From: UBA2779 sp965232615
Lineage (GTDB): Bacteria > Spirochaetota > Spirochaetia > DSM-2461
Length of the DNA: 64,000 bases
Assembly (NCBI GenBank): GCA_965232615.1
Contig: OZ246985.1
Coordinates: 1,612,001-1,676,000 of the forward strand
Direction: 5' to 3'
Position 1 is the first letter of the stretch, and each line of letters starts with the position of its first letter. A program made the translations under genes and the position numbers. Below, piece by piece: positions 62,601 to 64,000 of the stretch. Under the pieces are notes generated by a model, which saw only the letters and a program-made list of their open reading frames with translations, did not search any database and was not told where the DNA came from.

Positions 62601-64000
62601 GGCAAAGTGCTGCCTGAAATAGTCAAAAAGCAGAACAGGGTTTTTAGACAGCACAGGCACTGGATTATCATTGCCCATGGAACCCACGGGCTCCTGCCCA
62701 TTCTGGGCCATGGGAATAATGATTTTTTTCATATCCTCGAATGTATAGCCAAATGATCTCATGATAAAACTCAGGGTTTTAGGGTCGTAACTGGCCTTGC
62801 GAGGTGCCTGTAAGAGTCCGGAGAGTTCGATTTTTTCTTCACTGAGCCAGCGTCGGTAGGGTGCTTTCAGACTTATACGGCTTTTGACCTCCTTGTCACG
62901 AATGATGCGACCGCGATTGACATCCACAACAAATATTTTTCCCGGTGCCAGCCGTCCTTTTTCCAGTATTTCTTCCGGTTTGAAATCAATCACACCGGCT
63001 TCAGAAGCCATCACTACCAATCCATCCCGGCTAACAGTGTATCGGCCCGGCCGGAGACCATTCCGATCCAGAGTTGCCCCGATTCTCGTTCCATCGGTAA
63101 AAGCAATGACAGCGGGTCCATCCCAGGGTTCCATGACCGCCGCATGATACTCATAAAATGCCCGTTTATCTTCGGACATATGATACCGGGCGCCGAAGGT
63201 TTCCGGAATCATCATCATGATGGCATGCTCCATATCTCTGCCCGCATGAACCAGAAGCTCAAAAACATTATCAAATACCGCTGAATCACTCCCTTTTGAA
63301 ACAGCTATGGGATATAGTTTTTTAAGTTCATCCCCGAAGAGTTCCGAAGAAAGGCTGGCCTGCCGGGCATGCATGGTATTGAGATTTCGTCTGATAGTGT
63401 TGAATTCGCCGTTATGGGCAATGTACCGGAATGGATGAGCCAATGGCCATGAAGGAAAGGTATTCGTACTGTACCGTTGATGAACCAATGCCAGAGCGCT
63501 CACCATATCCGGGTCCGTTAATTCCGTATAAAAAGCAAGAAACTGGCTGGCTACAAACATTCCTTTATAAACAATGGTTTGACTGGAAAGTGAAACCATG
63601 TAGTATTCTTCAATAGTAAAACCAGCTTCATTACCGGCTCGGATCAGGCATTTCCGCAATATGTACAAATACCTTTCCAGGTTTTTCCCCGAGAGTGAAT
63701 CTTTTTTAACAAAGAACTGCCGGATGCATGGCATGCTCCGGCGGGCAATATCACCCAGACAATCCGGATTAACCTCGACATCCCGCCACCCCAGAAAATT
63801 CCATCCTTCAACAGCACAGATCTCCTCTGTCATTCTAACAGCAGCAGACCGCCTTTCTGGATTTTCCGGCAGAAATGTCATTCCCACTCCGTACGTACCC
63901 GCTTCCGGGAGTGAAAAAGAGGTTGCCTTATCAAGAAAATCATGGGGCAGTTGTATGAGCATACCGGCCCCATCACCACTCTTCTGATCCCCTCCAACAG
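59613..64000 (-). CDS. gltB: Glutamate synthase large subunit (N-terminus beyond the window edge)
   Basis: Makes two glutamates from glutamine and 2-oxoglutarate. The frame is open to the right edge (VGGDQKSGDGAGMLIQLPH), so the N-terminal catalytic Cys is outside the window. Visible: glutaminase domain (HQRYSTNTFPSWPLAHPFR; HNGEFNTIRRN), central domain, FMN domain (EGGEDENR; KLVSESGVGTVAAGVAKG), the 3Fe-4S cysteines CVMMRACHTNAC, and the GXGXG C-terminal domain (GGQLILTPPQG; GGIVVILGPTGMNF). Confidence 0.96.
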   Translation of the reverse strand, partial: VGGDQKSGDGAGMLIQLPHDFLDKATSFSLPEAGTYGVGMTFLPENPERRSAAVRMTEEICAVEGWNFLGWRDVEVNPDCLGDIARRSMPCIRQFFVKKDSLSGKNLERYLYILRKCLIRAGNEAGFTIEEYYMVSLSSQTIVYKGMFVASQFLAFYTELTDPDMVSALALVHQRYSTNTFPSWPLAHPFRYIAHNGEFNTIRRNLNTMHARQASLSSELFGDELKKLYPIAVSKGSDSAVFDNVFELLVHAGRDMEHAIMMMIPETFGARYHMSEDKRAFYEYHAAVMEPWDGPAVIAFTDGTRIGATLDRNGLRPGRYTVSRDGLVVMASEAGVIDFKPEEILEKGRLAPGKIFVVDVNRGRIIRDKEVKSRISLKAPYRRWLSEEKIELSGLLQAPRKASYDPKTLSFIMRSFGYTFEDMKKIIIPMAQNGQEPVGSMGNDNPVPVLSKNPVLLFDYFRQHFAQVTNPPIDPYRENLVMSLMSFVGREGNLLTETPSHCRQLKLAHPVLTNDDIKYLREVEIEDFSVSTVGLIYSTDLSTGSMEKMLQNVCLEVEKAIDKGSSLVILTDRGIDRHHLAIPSLLAVSTIHHHLIQVGKRHLAGLLLESGEVREVHHFATLISFGCSGINPYLVFEVLSDTKKRGYFPENLSLQNAMEHYITAVKKGLLKVMSKMGISTLRSYRGSQSFEAVGLSESLIHKCFPGTVSRIGGLDMAALEKDLLSRHKSAWAIDDVYTNRFPSGGVYSSRVDNDRHLFDSDAIVAMQKAVRTGDYQAFKEYSSIVNDRARGLNTLRGLFGFRKGKSIPIDQVESVETIVKRFTTGAMSFGSISRETHETIAMAMNGLGARSNSGEGGEDENRCEMDENGTDRRSHTRQIASGRFGVNSAYLANCSELQIKMAQGAKPGEGGQLPGHKVDREIARVRFTTPGVMLISPPPHHDIYSIEDLSQLIYDLKNANPKARISVKLVSESGVGTVAAGVAKGKADMVLISGCDGGTGASPLSSIKYAGTWWELGLAETQQVLVMNKLRSRIRVQTDGQLKTGRDVAIAALLGAEEFGFGTTTLVSLGCVMMRACHTNACPVGITTQNPELRKRFTGKPEHLQNFMKFIAQELREIMAELGFKTINDMVGRVEMLKVDEAIDHYKAKGLDFSRVLHPSERPDNEPLYCTGSQEHDFSLSLDPSLIEECLPAIEEGKKVQLERKIRNCNRSVGTTLSYRVTRAHGSAGLPDDTITVSFNGSAGQSFGAFLTRGITFHLVGEANDYFGKGLSGGQLILTPPQGVTFSGHRNIITGNVNLFGATEGRAFINGMAGERFCVRNSGAIAVVEGVGDHGCEYMTGGIVVILGPTGMNFAAGMSGGIVYAYDDSQLFDTRCNLEMVDIEPVVEDEDITQLHQLVKQHTKYTGSLAGKRILDSWEESLPRFVKVIPIEYKRALENILKREMQKTDTTVITEEVLFNG

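Noticed and set aside
1..64000. CRISPR arrays, rRNA genes, prophage or integrase genes
   Set aside because: No regularly spaced direct repeats, rRNA signatures, phage structural genes or recombinases were seen.

Overview
The window looks like chromosome from a free-living spirochaete. The evidence is a periplasmic flagellar sheath protein FlaA, a spiro-SPASM type radical SAM protein, the spirochaete/mitochondrial-type EF-G2, a long PPi-dependent phosphofructokinase, many lipoprotein signal peptides with relaxed lipoboxes, and outer-membrane barrel candidates. Glutamate synthase, much of an anaerobic B12 pathway and two-component regulation argue for a free-living anaerobe rather than a reduced parasite. 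The genus is not decidable from sequence alone. Coding density is high, most genes are on the minus strand, and stop/start overlaps (ATGA, GTGA) are common.

Layout. 1-2.8 kb: dnaG (cut by the window edge), mltG and a metallo-beta-lactamase fold hydrolase. 2.8-3.6 kb: a non-coding stretch with nested repeats, then tRNA-Tyr and tRNA-Thr. 3.6-10 kb: map, aroH, HIT and Nudix genes, facing two EF-G paralogues. 10-19.4 kb: tRNA-Val, flaA, and a tightly overlapping minus-strand operon (spiro-SPASM, unknown GT-like, SpsF-like cytidylyltransferase, PseG-methyltransferase fusion, ATP-grasp, amidase, GerMN) that I read as sugar or envelope modification linked to the flagellum. 19.5-27.3 kb: xseAB, small envelope genes, adk, a TPR lipoprotein, a long uracil phosphoribosyltransferase and an outer membrane protein. 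27.5-35.7 kb: cobalamin genes cobT, cobU, cbiB, cobO, cbiK, cbiH, cbiG, cbiF with a cobalamin riboswitch and a decayed BtuFCD-like transporter. 35.7-39.6 kb: dCMP deaminase, rsmE, a CutA/NIF3-like gene, a NYN-LOTUS protein and a TrpR-like regulator. 39.6-44.5 kb: ntrC/ntrB-like pair, holB, murG, tRNA-Val. 44.7-56.7 kb: dsbD, pfp, an S41 protease, a barrel protein, a Maf/MptE-like protein, a SurA/PpiD-like foldase, purU, an ankyrin protein and a FAH-family hydrolase. 56.8-64 kb: a lipoprotein, gltD, gltB (cut by the edge).

The most striking signal is a roughly 160-bp miniature inverted-repeat element. It has four full copies (3151, 25220, 27305, 33294), 16-bp termini of the form GGG(C/T)ACCTCTAAAAAA, and 4-bp direct target duplications in three copies (TTTA, TTAT, TTAC). 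One copy sits inside the signal peptide of a TPR lipoprotein gene. Element plus duplication is 165 bp, exactly 55 codons with no stop, so the reading frame survives. Removing it restores a normal lipoprotein signal peptide directly behind the upstream stop codon. Solo 16-bp termini lie at other gene borders: one supplies the aroH stop codon, another puts an in-frame TAA into the cbiK leader. A second inverted-repeat family (AGTGTCAG...AAGCTTGTTAAA) is present at 37677-37791 and as separated ends around 2992 and 3370, with a copy of the first element between them.

The B12 region combines maintained biosynthesis genes and a riboswitch with a broken uptake transporter: the Walker A lysine is lost, the ABC signature is deleted, and a binding-protein/permease chimera is present.
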